In this document: positions 48,864-61,400 of the stretch, piece by piece
How the letters are laid out: each line of letters opens with the position of its first letter
How positions within the stretch are numbered: position 1 is the stretch's first letter
Source: Amaranthus tricolor
Taxonomy: Eukaryota; Streptophyta; Magnoliopsida; Caryophyllales; Amaranthaceae
DNA: 64,000 bases
Direction: 5' to 3'
NCBI RefSeq assembly: GCF_026212465.1
Contig: NC_080056.1
Span: forward strand, 10,287,075 to 10,351,074
Notes under the pieces: model-generated
The model's database searches: none
Seen by the model: the letters and a program-made list of their open reading frames with translations, nothing else
Told to the model about the DNA's origin: nothing
Made by a program: the position numbers and the translations under genes

Positions 48864-49048
48864 TGTTAAGAATACCACTTATGCCCATGAACATATTATA
48901 TAATTCCTTTTTTACCCCTTTTATTTTTCATTTTCATGTAATACAAATAGTTCTTTTTTTCATGAGTTTTGTAACGGGATTATATTGATTATGTTCAAAT
49001 AAAGTTTCTGTATGTTTGATCTCATGCGTTCCTCTTTCCCTTTTAACA
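48864..49048 (+). repeat. 3' LTR of the RT-less Copia
   Basis: 185 bp, paired with 46015-46199 and followed by CCCTG. Confidence 0.95.
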
Positions 49049-49053
49049 CCCTG

Positions 49054-50049
49054 CCAGATAATTGTTTCCAGATAATTACTTATTAACACGAAATCTTTCC
49101 AGATTCTGGCGGGTTTGTTTTGCTTTGGCCATCTTTTTATCATAATAACCTTTAAATTAATATTTTAAACACAAACGGGTAAAATAAACTTACAATTTTT
49201 CTTTGAAATACCCTGGACCAAGATTGTGATAAAAATTTTTATAAGAAGACATAATAAGGATGACATGTAGAAGAAATTGAGGGAATGAAACGTCGATGAA
49301 GAAATTGAGAAAGAAATGTAGAAGGAGAGGAATGAGATTGAGGAGCTGGCGGGCTGGCCGCGTTAGTGAAGATGTAAGGTTACCAACTTAGCATATCATA
49401 TATATGAATTGAAATGGGGGGCAAACTTTTTATTAATTATCCAGTTAAGAGTTGGGGTCTGAGGGGGCGGGTATAAGGTTCCGGTCTAGAGGTCGGGTCT
49501 AGGTGGTTTAAATTCGATGCAAATTCAAATCAAATCATAATATTTATAATTCAAATTGAACCGAACCAAAAAAATACCAATCCAAATTGAACCGAATAGA
49601 CCAAATAATATCGATTTGTATATTTTGCAGCGAAAATCAAATTTGCATGTATTGTTTTAAACTTTTTCTTTCTAAAACTTCTAAATAGATATTAATAATT
49701 TTAGGGTTTTTAATTTGAACAAGTAAAAACTTTTAACAAAAATCTAAAAATAAGGGCAAAAATTCAAACAAATCAAATGGAAGATATAACATGCCTTTAA
49801 CATTACGGTTTTTTCGGTTTTTCGGTTTTGTTGGACCCTATACCGAGTCCAAACCAAACACCGAATTATAATTAAAATTCAGTCCAAACCAAATCAAATT
49901 TAAAATATATTCAAACCAAATTACTTATTCGATTTGGTTTGGACTCGGACTCAGATTCGATGGGTCTAAAAAAAATAAGACTCAGACTCGTAAAAAAAGG
50001 ACATATTCAGAGCGCGTCCAAGAGGGTCCTAGGCTCATGACCATCCTTA
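49054..50049. other. Interior and right end of the outer hAT-like element
   Basis: No gene. 49450-50049 is rich in 'ccgaaccaaa', 'ttcggtttttcggt' and 'gactcagactcg' words, as often seen near hAT ends. The right terminus is ...CATGACCATCCTTA. Confidence 0.55.
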
Positions 50050-50519
50050 GTTAGAATATAGCTCAATTCATAGAACGAAATTTGTTTTATTTGGGAAGGA
50101 AATTGTTGATTGAGGGATCTTGGAAATAATAACCTAAATAATTAAACGAAATCATTAATTGGTGTTAATTTGAAAACCTTCCATTTTAATAATTGAAAGT
50201 TGATTTTCAAAAACCTTTTTTTAGCTTTCTGAAAAAATTTGGGATAATTACTTATGTTTCTCTTTTAAAAAAAAATTTGTCGTCCAACTTATACATAAAC
50301 TCACAAAAAAAAAAATTAAAAGCTTTTGGCTTCAACGAATGTCACAGATTATCATAACCTATTATACATAACTTTTTTGGATATTACCAATTTTATTTAC
50401 GTGCTAGATATATTTAGTTTACATAGTTGTTGAATTGTCAATCCTTCCTACCATCAATTAAATTGCTTTACTTGGTTAATCTAACTTTGTTTATGATTAA
50501 TTTTGTAATACTCAAATTA

Positions 50520-51471
50520 GGCACGAACTATTACAAAAGGTCAGTGGTAGTAATTCTTAAAAAAATTTTCATAAAATAGCACTCTACTTTTAAACATTAA
50601 GCTACAGTAATATATAAAGAAAAAAGTTTATTTTTTTCGTTATGTTGTGAAATTATCATTTTAACCTTTCTCTTCCATTCATTTGTATCTTTCTCTTCCA
50701 CTCACATGATCTCCCATTCCCTCGCCTATCTTTTCCACTCCTTTCCATCAAGTTATTTACTTTAGATTAGTGTTTCTTCTTAGCTTTTCTTAGCTGTAAT
50801 TTTCTTCCTTGTTTGTTTTCTACTATATTTTGCCTAGCAATAACCCACAAGTTTTAAGCTCTTTTCTTTTTTGGTAAGTTTAATTAACAAACATGGCTTT
50901 AGATGTAACCTTAGAAGATGATCTTTTCTTTGCTGATTTATATAGGAAAATCTCTTTCTTGATTGATGAAGATGATGATGATTATAATTACCCAGCAGTT
51001 TCCCATTTTCCTTCCATTTTCCCTCATGTATGTCTTGTATTGATTTTTTTTTCTTTAATATACAGTATTTTAATGTTCTCACAATAAGCTATCATATTTT
51101 TCTAATTAGGAATATACTATGATAAATAATTAAAAAGAAAATTTTGATATAATTAAACCAATCGTTAATTAAAAGTAAATAACTTATTGTTGCGTTGATG
51201 GTGGGAGTGGTCAATCTTGTTTCTGCTTTTTGTGTAGTTGTGATTAGTTTTGCAGAAATATTAATAATGGATGAAATTTGATATGACTTAAGTAGTTGAG
51301 GACGAAGAAGATGAATGAAAGAGGAAGGATAAAATGATATTTTTATAAAATAACGGAAAAATAAACGTTTTTTCTTCATAATTTTGTAGCTCAATATTTA
51401 AAAGTAGAGTGTTATCTTGTGGAAAGTTTTTTTAAAAATACTACCATTGACTTTTTGTAATAATTCGTGCC
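50520..51471. mobile_element. Long-TIR (Pack-MULE-like) element with captured exon
   Basis: Long inverted repeats: the left end GGCACGAACTATTACAAAAG is mirrored by GGCACGAATTATTACAAAAA in reverse from 51471. Similarity continues through 'cactctacttttaaa' and out to about 180 bp on each side (to about 50700, and from about 51290). The inside contains an exon-like segment at 50893-51027. Long TIRs plus a host fragment suggest a Pack-type Mutator-like element. No clear 9-bp target duplication was found (only TA/TA adjoin the ends), so the superfamily is uncertain. Confidence 0.62.
50893..51027 (+). pseudogene. Captured first exon of a small plant protein
   Basis: Opens MALDVTLEDDLFFADLYRKI and continues through an acidic LIDEDDDD stretch to a donor at CCTCAT|GTATG. 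The DDLFFADL...KI..LI motif resembles a family of short plant proteins of unknown function that I remember only loosely. It has no later exon inside the element. A 5'-leader-like sequence precedes the ATG. Function unknown. It may be transcribed only if the element brought a promoter. Confidence 0.45.
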
Positions 51472-51778
51472 TATCATATAGAATATCTCTTAATATAATT
51501 ATATGGCATTTGATGATCAACTATGTTTTTATGCATACTATCTAATTATTTGGTTAGACTTGATAAAAATCTTATAATAGAAAAATTTGCATAACATATG
51601 ATTTTAAGCATTAATATAACTATCAATTTTAAAATATAAATATTTGTATAGAAAATTATACAATTAAATATTTAGAACAAGTCAGATTCGAAATTAATTG
51701 TGGGATTAAGTTGAAATAGGGTCAACGTATGATTCGATCAAATTACATGTGTTTTTTGAGATCCGCCTTGGATTTGTA

Positions 51779-52187
51779 GGAAAATTTGAAATACTTTGGC
51801 AAAAAAAAAATAATTAAATAAACTAAGTTTTAAACTTATTCCAAAAGTAAGCGTGAAATTTCTAAATCTGAAGTTTGGGGCTGTTCGCAGATACTAACTG
51901 TGAACATGTCGAAAAAGATAAAATAGCTGTTCGCACTTACTGACTGCGAACAACTATTTGACCTGTTTTGACCTGTTCGCAATTATTAACTGCGAAGAGC
52001 AATTGAACAAAATAGCTGTTCCTAATTACTAAGTGGGAACAACTATTTTTGTATTTTTTTGACCTGTTCGATGACTGCGAACAGACCTAAACATTAAATT
52101 TGAAAATTTTACACTTACTTTTGAAATAAGTTTAGAACTTAGTTTATTTAATTAATTTTTTTTTGCTTGAAGTATTTCAAAAATTCC
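51779..52187. mobile_element. MITE with hairpin array, upstream of the ICDH gene
   Basis: 409 bp with long, slightly diverged inverted repeats of about 105 bp (GGAAAATTTGAAATAC on the left, GGAATTTTTGAAATAC in reverse on the right). It is flanked by the perfect direct repeat ATTTGTA (51772-51778 and 52188-52194). The middle carries five short palindromes of the form TGTTCGCA...TGCGAACA. The element ends 231 bp before the ICDH start codon, so it lies in the promoter or 5' leader. Superfamily not determined. Confidence 0.8.
51882..52083. repeat. Five tandem imperfect hairpin units
   Basis: Units at about 51882-51906, 51928-51952, 51974-51998, 52017-52041 and 52065-52083. Each pairs TGTTCGCA-like and TGCGAACA-like arms around a TTACTAA-type loop. 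Spacing is 43-48 bp, with 'caactatttgacc' or similar between units. Confidence 0.8.
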
Positions 52188-52418
52188 ATTTGTAGTTGGA
52201 TTATATGGACTATAGAGTATTGAACTTTTCATCACATATTAAAAATTTCTAATCGAACTTTTTCCTAGGGTCAAATCAAATTTTTTCCTAGGGTCAAGTC
52301 TGATCAAGTGCGATCCCTAGCTGACTAGTAGACTACTAAATGAGAAAAAGAAGACATAACTCTCACAATAAGTATAGCACGAGGAAAAAGAGAAAGCACG
52401 AAGAGGAAGAGATATCTA

Positions 52419-55400
52419 ATGGATGTCCAGAAGATCAAAGTGGTCAATCCAATTGTTGAAATGGACGGTAACTAACCCTTCTTCCACCTTTTATTTGAAT
52501 ATTCCTTCTTCAATTTGTTCTTCATTAAATCAATTAATCCCCGAAGCTGGATAATTCCACCTTAATTTTTCTCTGGGCGTTGCTTCATTGTTACTGTATC
52601 TGCAAGCAATTTAGCTATCTCCCTTCTGGGTTGATTCAATTTTTAAGGACAATTGATCGCCATTTTCAATCACTACTTGTGATCTTGGTTTTAACACTTA
52701 TGTAAAAACCATTTTTCTTTTTTGGGATTACTTTGAAGTTGGGATCGAAACTTAGATGTGTTTTTAACACTTATGCAAAGAATTGTGATCATGAATTGGG
52801 ATTACTATGTAAAGACCAAATTCTCTGAATTAAAAAATTGTGATCAGTATGCTCTTGCGTATAGGCAAGATATGGGGATTGGATATTGATATGCAGCTGC
52901 AAGCATCACTTATTGATTGAATTGTTTGACTGTAATGAAGAGACTATGGAGGTTGTTTTTTCGGCCTCTTAGATTCAGTTGACAATCATCATTATACCTA
53001 GTATATTCATCAGTTTCGGATGACGGTAGACTATACCCTTATCAAAAGAGTTGCACTTAGTAAAACCCTAGGCTCAAGACTGAATTGTTGAATTATTGAT
53101 TTCTAATAGCCGGAAATTTAAGCTCAAACTAAACAACTAATTCAACTCAAATATAATCTAGCTCATATTTTTAATATACAACCTTTTTGATAATTTGGTG
53201 TCAGAATTTATGGTGCGGAGTGCAAAACAAAAAAATTCCATTAATGCCACTATGTTGCATGATATATGTTGTATTGGAGACATACAAGCAATAGAAATGA
53301 GAGGAAAATTTTTTCAAGAACAAAGGGGGCAATAATGGCATAGGTCAAAATAGAGAAATGAAGCGGAAGACAAGTAATTTTGGGTATCTTAGGTTACCAC
53401 TGTAATCATCAAATTTATATTATTAAGTAATACATAAAGATTACAACACATACACACATTGACAATGTGTTTGTTACTTAACCTCAAACACCTTTAATGG
53501 TGTGTGGTCACATACATAAAGTACAAGCACACTCTAAGATCTCTCTCTAGCTTTCTTGTGTTTACTCCCTCACAAGTGATTGGGCACTCAATGATAACTG
53601 CAACAAGCTCACAACATGAGTTACCCGCACCCAACATCAATGCAGAAGCTTTGAAAAATTTCTCCCCCTTAAGCTTTACTAGCTTCACTGTGGTGACCCA
53701 GCAAGTATCAATAAGTAAAGAAGAAAGAAAAGAAAGAGAGAGAGGAGAATGAAGAATGAGACAGTAGAATTTAGAAGAGAGAGAGAGAGAGAAGAGTACA
53801 GAAAGAGGGGAATGTTTAGTGTATATTCCAGTATATCCAATCACATTATTACATCATATATTTATAGCTACACAATTATTACAAAACTTGCTGCCAAAGG
53901 GATTGGTTACAAAAAATGCCTTCTAGGATATACTTTATAACAGAATGCAGCCACCTCATCATTTGTTGCCCATTTTCAGCTCATATTCTTCTTACGTCTG
54001 TGGTAAACCTTCAAGCCGTAGCTGGATCAGCTGGTACGACAATACTCTCGGCTAGGATTTCACCTTGTCCTCAAGGTGATGAGAAGGAAAGGTAGAGAGG
54101 AGTTTATCGTAGTTCTCCCAAGTAGCTTTAGATCTTGGTAGACCTTGCCAATGCACAAGTACTTCAGTAAGGTTGGGACTTGGGTGGCGAATAGCCAGGA
54201 GAGCAACAGGCACAACATCAAGAACCATGTCACTAGAGAGTGGTGGGGGAATGGTTGAAGGAGTCGTGAATCCTTGAGCCAACTTGAGTTGAGACACATG
54301 AAAGACCGGATGATTCAAGCTAGAGGGAGGAAGATCAAGCTTGTAAGCCACCTTATCGATTTTTTGGAGCACGGAGTATGGACCAAAAAATCGAGGAGCT
54401 AATTTCTCATTAGGTCGTTTGGCCAAGGACTTTTGACGGTATGGTTGGAGCTTGAGGAACACCAGGTCACCTTCAACAAAAGAGACTTCCCGACGTTTCA
54501 AATCCGCAAAGTGTTTCATAACTTGTTGCCCTTTGAGCAAATTAAATTGAATCTCATCAAGCATGGCATCACGTTCTTGAAGCATTGCTTCCAAACTGTT
54601 GACAACCGTACGAGTATGACTAAATCGGACGAGGTGGGGAGGTGGCCGTCCATATAAGGCATGAAACGGATTCATCTTGATGGTAGCATGTGGAGCGGTA
54701 TTATAACAGAATTCAGCCCATGATAGCCATTTTTCCCAATGTTTGGGTTGGCCATTAATGAAACATCACAAGTAAGTTTCGAGAGCTTTGTTAACGATCT
54801 CGGACTGACCATCGGTTTGCGGGTGGAAAGCAGTGCTGTGGACTAGTTTATTACCTTGCAAACGAAATAGCTCACGCTAAAAAGCACTCAAAAAGATACG
54901 ATCTCGATCGGACACTATGGAGGAAGGAAAACCGTGTAGATGAACTACCTCTTTAGCAAACAAGGCAGCCACAGATGAGGCGGTAAAGGGGTGCTTCAAT
55001 CCCAGGAAGTGAGCATATTTGGTAAAGCGATCAACAACGACCAAAACCGTATCCATGTCCTCAGATTTAGAAAGACCCTCAACAAAATCCAGGGTAATAT
55101 TGTCCCATACGCATGTGTTAACAGTGAGGGGTTGAAGAAGCCCAACGAGAGTCTGATAAGAAGCCTTTTGTTGTTGACAAATGGAACATTCTCGGACATA
55201 TTGAGTGATTTGTCGGTGCATACCTTCCTAATACAACTCCAAAGCAATACGTTGGTACGTTTTAACTTCACCCCCATGGCCACCAATAGTAGTATCATGG
55301 TATTCTTTGAGCATAATTGGAATAAATGGGGAAGCCTTTTTGCCAAAACGAACCGGCCCTTATAAAAGAGCTTATCATGATGAATGGTGAAACCCAAAGG

Positions 55401-58400
55401 AATATCAGTTTCTGTTTGGACTGCTTGAGAGATTTTGGATAAGGTGGAGTCGGCGTGCACCTCACGATTCAACAACTCCTAATCAATTGAAATGGAACCG
55501 AGAGCAGTACATAACTCCAATTGAGCAGTAGGGTCACCTTCACGGCGTCGTAAAGCATCAACCACTGTATTAGATTTGCCCGGGTCATACTGAATAGTAA
55601 AGTCAAAACCCATAAGTTTCATGACCCATTTTTGGTATTCGGCTCTGATTTCCTGCTGTTCCAAAATGAACTTGAGGCTAAATTGGTCAGTCCTCACCAC
55701 AAATTTGCGACCCATCAAATAATGCTTCCATCGTAGGATGGAGAACACGATCGCCATTAATTTGCGTTCATTGATAGATTTTTGTTGAGCACGAAGACCC
55801 AAAGTGCGACTAAAGTAGGCAATTGGATGATTATCTTGAAGAAGAACGGCGCCAAGACCATGTCCCGAAGCGTCTGTTTCCACCATAAAGAGCTTAGTAA
55901 AATCGAAAATTGCTAGCACAGGAACTTGAGTCAATGCTTGTTTTAGTACATCGAAAGCTGCCGCTACAAAATCATCCCAGCAAAATGCTTCTTTCTTCAG
56001 TAAATTGGTAAGTTTGTGGGTTTTGTGAGCATATCCGGTGACAAAATAACAGTAGTAACCGTTGAGGCCCGAAAATCCGCGTAACTCCCATAGATTTTTG
56101 GGAATAGGCCACCCTATGATGGCCGGAATTTTCTCAGGATCGACTGCTACCCCTTGTGTTGAGATAATGATCAGTGAATGAGTAGCTAATGTATGCAACA
56201 CAATATCTGCATAAGTTTGCTGGGTGTGCTCATCGGGGCTATAAACAAGGATGTCATCAAAAAATACAAGTACAAACTTGCGTAAATAAGGCCGAAATAC
56301 CTCGTTCATGAGAGATTGAAAAGTAGCCGGTGCATTCGTGAGTCCGAAGGGCGTAACCAAGAATTCGTAATGGCCATCGTGAGTCCGGAAAGCTGTTTTG
56401 CACACATCAGCAGCCCTTATTCGCATCTGGTGATAGCCTGATTTCAATTCAAGCTTAGTGAAAAAGGTAGCTCCCATCAATTCATCCAGTAACCTGTCAA
56501 TAACGGGAATAGGAAATTTGTTCGGCACGGTAACTTTGTTCAAAGCACGATAATCTACACAAAAACGTTATGACTCATCTTTCTTCTTAACAAGGATAAC
56601 AGGACTAGCGAAAGGGCTAGTGGATGGTTGAATAATGCTAGCTTTGAGCATATCCTACAAACCTGCACCATTCGTTCAATTTCAGCCTTCTATGCATACG
56701 GGTATCTATAAGGGCGGATACTCACAGGATCACTCCCTTCCTTAAGAACGATGGCATGATCCTTGGAACGTGGAGGAGGCAGGTGAGGAAGGGGTTGGGT
56801 TACTTGGGGATATTTGGTTAATGTGGCAGTAAGGAAGGCTGGTATAGGGTTGGGATGTTTAGGGGTAGACACTGATTCAAGTAATCCATTGCATTCTATC
56901 AAGATTCCATTCTTTTCAGCCCTCAATAGCTTCAACATAGATTTTAGTAAGACCTTGGAGCATTGAAGGCCCGGGTCTCTTTGAAGTGTCACACATTTCT
57001 CCATTCCATTGAAGTTTCATAGTTTGGGTTTTCCAATTGATGGCTACGGTACCCAATTTTTCAAGCCATTGAATACCCAAAATGACATCCAAACTACCCA
57101 ACTCAAGAGCAAAAAATCGATCACAAATTTCGATCCCCTGTAAGGACAGCAGCACCTCGGTACAAATACCATCTCCGAAAACCTCCATGTCCGTACCCAA
57201 GGTAACCTCAAATTGCTTACATGGAAAAATTGATAGTCCCAATTGTCAAGCAGTAGTGGTGGAGATGAAGTTACTGCTAGCTCTAGAATCAATCAACACC
57301 CGTTCCTCTTTTCCAACAATTTGGCCAATTAACTTCATGGTCTTGGGTTTTGTAAACCCGATTATGGATTGTAACGAAAGCCCAGTCATGGGATCTTCTA
57401 GCTCAGCTTGCTCTTCTACCTCCTCCACTGTTTCCTCCTTACCCATTTCATCTTCGTCTATGGATCCGGGTCTGATCTGGGTCCATGACCTTAGGGTTGG
57501 GGTTAAGGTCCACACGTTTGAGACCCAGATCCGACCCGTGGACCCATTTACATCTTTTTTTCTAAATTATATATTAGTTATCATGTGTATTTACTTGTTT
57601 GATTTGGAATTTCTTTATATTTTTGAACATTAATTGATTTTAAACTTTATCGGTTCATGTAATTTGAAATGTGGTCTTTGTATATATATTTTTAAAATTA
57701 AAAGACTTGATAAATATTTTGGTATAAAAACTTGTATGTTGAAAAGCTTTATATATTTATTCGCTCAATTAGCATAAAATATTACAAGATCCTTGTTAGT
57801 CGAAAAACTTTAAATAATTTTGTACGAATGTCGAAATTGTATAATATATAATTTTTCAAAAAATTCAAGAAAAAAAATTGTTTTGGACTTAGATCTAGAC
57901 CTTTAAAATTAGGTTCGGGTCTAAAATTTTTAGACCCTATGGACTTGGATCCGGGTTTGGGTCCAATAAAAAAAACTAGGGTCTGGATCTGGGTCTAGCT
58001 GGAGCCAATCCAGATCCGACATATGGCCATCCCTACATGTTAGTGGAGCTCATGTTTGGGGGAAGAACTCGACTTCGTGGTTAAGAGGATTAGAAGGAGT
58101 GGAGAGAGAAAATTTTGGTGAAGATGATGATGGATGGTGATGATGGAAGAAAATTTTTGTACAGGGAGTGTTTCATTATGGGTTACTGCCCATTATGGTT
58201 ACAATTAACGGTGGGGGCATATTTGAAAGAAAAGAAACTCATGGAAAGCTCATAGCAATAATATTACCTACACATCAATGATGATGTGAACATTAATAGT
58301 AAACTCACTTCGCTGATTCATTTTCTCAGTCTTTGTCAAAATTTATCACTTGCTCGCTAATACTTCCTCCTATTCAGCCTAATTGTCCCATTTATTTTTG

Positions 58401-61400
58401 GGTACTATTCACTTATCACTCTTAATTTGTATTTTACTCTTAATCTATAAGTTAAAACATAGTCATGTGGGATCTTGTTTGATTCGTCTCAATACAAGGA
58501 TTATTAATATCAGCTTTTTATAATTGTTAATTAAGAATAATTTGAGATATTAAGGGTTAAAATGTTGCCTAAACAAGTGTAAAAAAACTAAATGGGACAC
58601 ATAAGCTGAATAGGAGGGAGTATATCTGATCAAGCCCATTTGTTAACAAATCTATTTCTTGCGCAAGGTTGAAGTTCAAGTCGATTTTCACCCACCTTGT
58701 GGATAAGGTGGTTTTTTTGGGGCTGAAAATGTAATGAATGGGTAGGAGGGGCATAAGAATTACCGAATAAATAGTGTTCCTTCTCTCCCTCTCATTTTGC
58801 ACAACTTTTCATTTTGATTTATCCTATTGATTTTACACCATTTCTTTTGGCAATAGTCCCACTAGCATTCTTTTAATCTTATCCACAAACTTATACTCTC
58901 TCCCCATGTTAACCACTCATTTCTATCCCCCACTTATTTTTTGTCTCATTCTCCACCCCAATTACCCTTTCCACTAAATTTCACCGAAATGAGAGGGACA
59001 AAGAGAGTAATAAGCAAATAGTTAGTTTAAGGAATAAGTAGTATAAATTGGGAGGAAAGATAAGAAATAATGATTCAATCATCTTGTAATAGAAATTGGA
59101 TGAGTTTTATGACTCATTTTGGGAGACCTAAAACTTCTCGAATTGCTTGACTACTATCTCATTTTATTGTAATCATTCTTAGGTTACAGTTTACGATTTG
59201 TATTTACATTCTACACACATGAATACATTTTGAACGTTATTCATACGAATCGATCTATTCCATACATTTTTGAACAATTCTTAATTTACAATTACTCTAG
59301 ATTCTTCCTAATATTCATCATTAACACACATGGCAATGTTAGTCATAACACCATAATCATTTATGATCATAGATACATAGCAAAAGGAGTATGAGGACTG
59401 TGAATCATCCTCTTTTTATGGAATTAACCTACATGTTTTAAACATATAGCACTTTCAGGTTTCAAGATACGCTACTTTTTAAGATGTATCTCTACATTCA
59501 ACGTTATAACTTTTTGCATCTTTGACATGTTAGGAGATGAAATGACTCGAGTAATATGGAAATCTATTAAAGAGAAGGTTAGATTATAATGCTGTATGTA
59601 TGTCTTTGTTTTGTTACGTAACTTAGGCAATATCTTGATTGCAACTTCATCTCTTTGTATAAATGTGAGACAGCTTATATACCCCTTTCTGGAGCTGGAT
59701 ATAAAGTACTTTGATCTCGGTCTCCCAAATCGTGATGCAACCAATGACAAAGTCACCATAGAAAGTGCAGAAGCTACACTCAAGTAATTTCCGTCTTGTG
59801 AATTATGCTATTGTCTACCTTGTAAATCACATTATGCCACCAGTATATCCCTGGGAATAAATTCAAATGGCTTCTTGTTTCATTTATGATGGGATGAAAC
59901 ACAGAAGTTCTTTGTTATTGCTGGTAGCCTGGCAATAATTGTCATCTACGTGGAGGAATAAGATAGCCCCGAGGAAGCTATAAACTCTTGCTAATGATTT
60001 AGTTAGTTGATAATGGTCCCTGGACGTCGTGTATCAGTATGGAACTAGTAAATGTACCTTAGTCTATTGATATTACATGCAAAAATTTGTTTTGTTCTGC
60101 TATTTTCTAATGATGGAAACCTAATTACTTTTAACTACTTTTTCAGGTTTATTGCTGTTAAAATGCATGTAATATGCTCTTTTTGTTTGTGCAGTTTGTA
60201 CTTTTTCATAGTTCTATCTTGATTCATCTGTATCAGGTATAATGTTGCTATCAAATGCGCAACTATAACACCTGGTATGTCTTTATTAATTTTTCCCTCT
60301 TTTTGAAGATGGAACCTTTCCCTTGAATGATATTGATAACTGTAATATTGTGTAGTTTTTTAATCTAAATATTTTATTCTCCTTAAATTAAATTAATATG
60401 AATACTTTCGACTTAGTTATTTTTTAACTTCATACTATTTTCAAATCCTTGAATCTTCCAATGGTAAAGGCGTGATCAACGTCTAGGAGCAAGTAATGAA
60501 ACTATATTTCTGTCAATGGGCCACTAGTTGTTCAGTCTTCAAATTAGGTCACCTATGGGGCTGGGAAAGTTGTTAAGAGGGTAGCAGCCTTGAGCATTAA
60601 TGATGTGATATAGGCTGGTGTGTTGATAAATTAGCACTGAACAAGGAAATCATGGAGGGCGAGCTGCATTTTTAACCTGTCTGGAGTAATACAATGTTGT
60701 TGTATCTTCTTAGTTGGAATTCTTGTATGAGATACAAGATTGCCTGATTGTTTTTCATAGAGAAGAAGGGACTTTGGTTTTCATATGTGGTTCTATAATT
60801 TCTGACACTTCTTGTTCGAAAAGCATTTTATGTTGTTAATCATTTTCTTTGGTTTTCAACAGATGAAGGTCGTGTACAGGAGTTTAATTTGAAACAGATG
60901 TGGAAGAGTCCAAATGGGACATTAAGAAATATCCTTAATGGTAAAAATGTTGCTTATGTGTTTGTTTCTAGTTGTGAAATCTGTATCTTTAGTACTTGGG
61001 GTTTAGAATTCTAGTTCATTTATATGTTATTTCAAGTTCTACCTTTATATGGCTAATTTACTGATGATCGCTTAAAGGGATGGATGTCACTTCAATCCCT
61101 TCTATTTTACCCTTGTCCTTGCATTCTATGTGAGCTGTTGAGTAGAAGATGGGGAAGAATTTGTTTCGTTCCCCATCTCTGAATTCTTAGATGTCAAGTT
61201 CATTCTCATACTCATATTGGGAAACACTTTGCTTAATGAATCTTCTATAACTTTAGAGGGGGGGGGTGGGGGGTGGGGGGTGGGTGGGGGTGTGAAGGAA
61301 TTCTATTGTCCTATATGTTCCAAATGTATTGATCTCTTTGCGAACATGCCGAACTTTCTCGCAACATTATAAAAACATTGCTTTAGTGCTACCTAAGTTC

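Larger units (their letters stand above)
46015..49048 (+). mobile_element. Non-autonomous Copia lacking RT and RNase H
   Basis: 3,034 bp with perfect CCCTG target duplications (46010-46014 and 49049-49053). It has 185-bp LTRs (46015-46199 and 48864-49048) that differ at one base, a primer site TGGTATCAG at 46200, a single intact gag-protease-integrase frame, and a purine tract GAGGGGGG directly before the 3' LTR. RT and RNase H, normally about 1.5 kb downstream of integrase in Copia, are absent: the frame stops nine bases before the purine tract. The near identity of the LTRs shows recent transposition, so RT must have been supplied by another element (inference). Confidence 0.93.
53962..57480 (-). 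mobile_element. Decayed chromodomain Gypsy element in ICDH intron 1
   Basis: Antisense to the host gene. In its own direction it has a gag/protease remnant, RT, RNase H, integrase and chromodomain, in the Gypsy order (integrase last). The 5' LTR, primer site and most of gag are missing, with the right limit near 57480 where hAT-like GGGTCT-rich sequence begins. Many stops and frameshifts. It must be removed with intron 1 when the ICDH transcript is spliced. Confidence 0.88.

Noticed and set aside
50510..51480. A 9-bp target duplication for the long-TIR element
   Set aside because: The flanks ctcaaatta and tatcatata do not match. Only TA is shared, which could be chance, so a Mutator assignment is not claimed firmly.
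53494..53844. Minus-strand 116-codon frame as a host gene
   Set aside because: It crosses the putative LTR and a GA microsatellite, lies inside the ICDH intron and matches no family I recognise.
57082..57633. 183-codon plus-strand frame
   Set aside because: Antisense shadow of the Gypsy protease/gag region. No domain is recognised.
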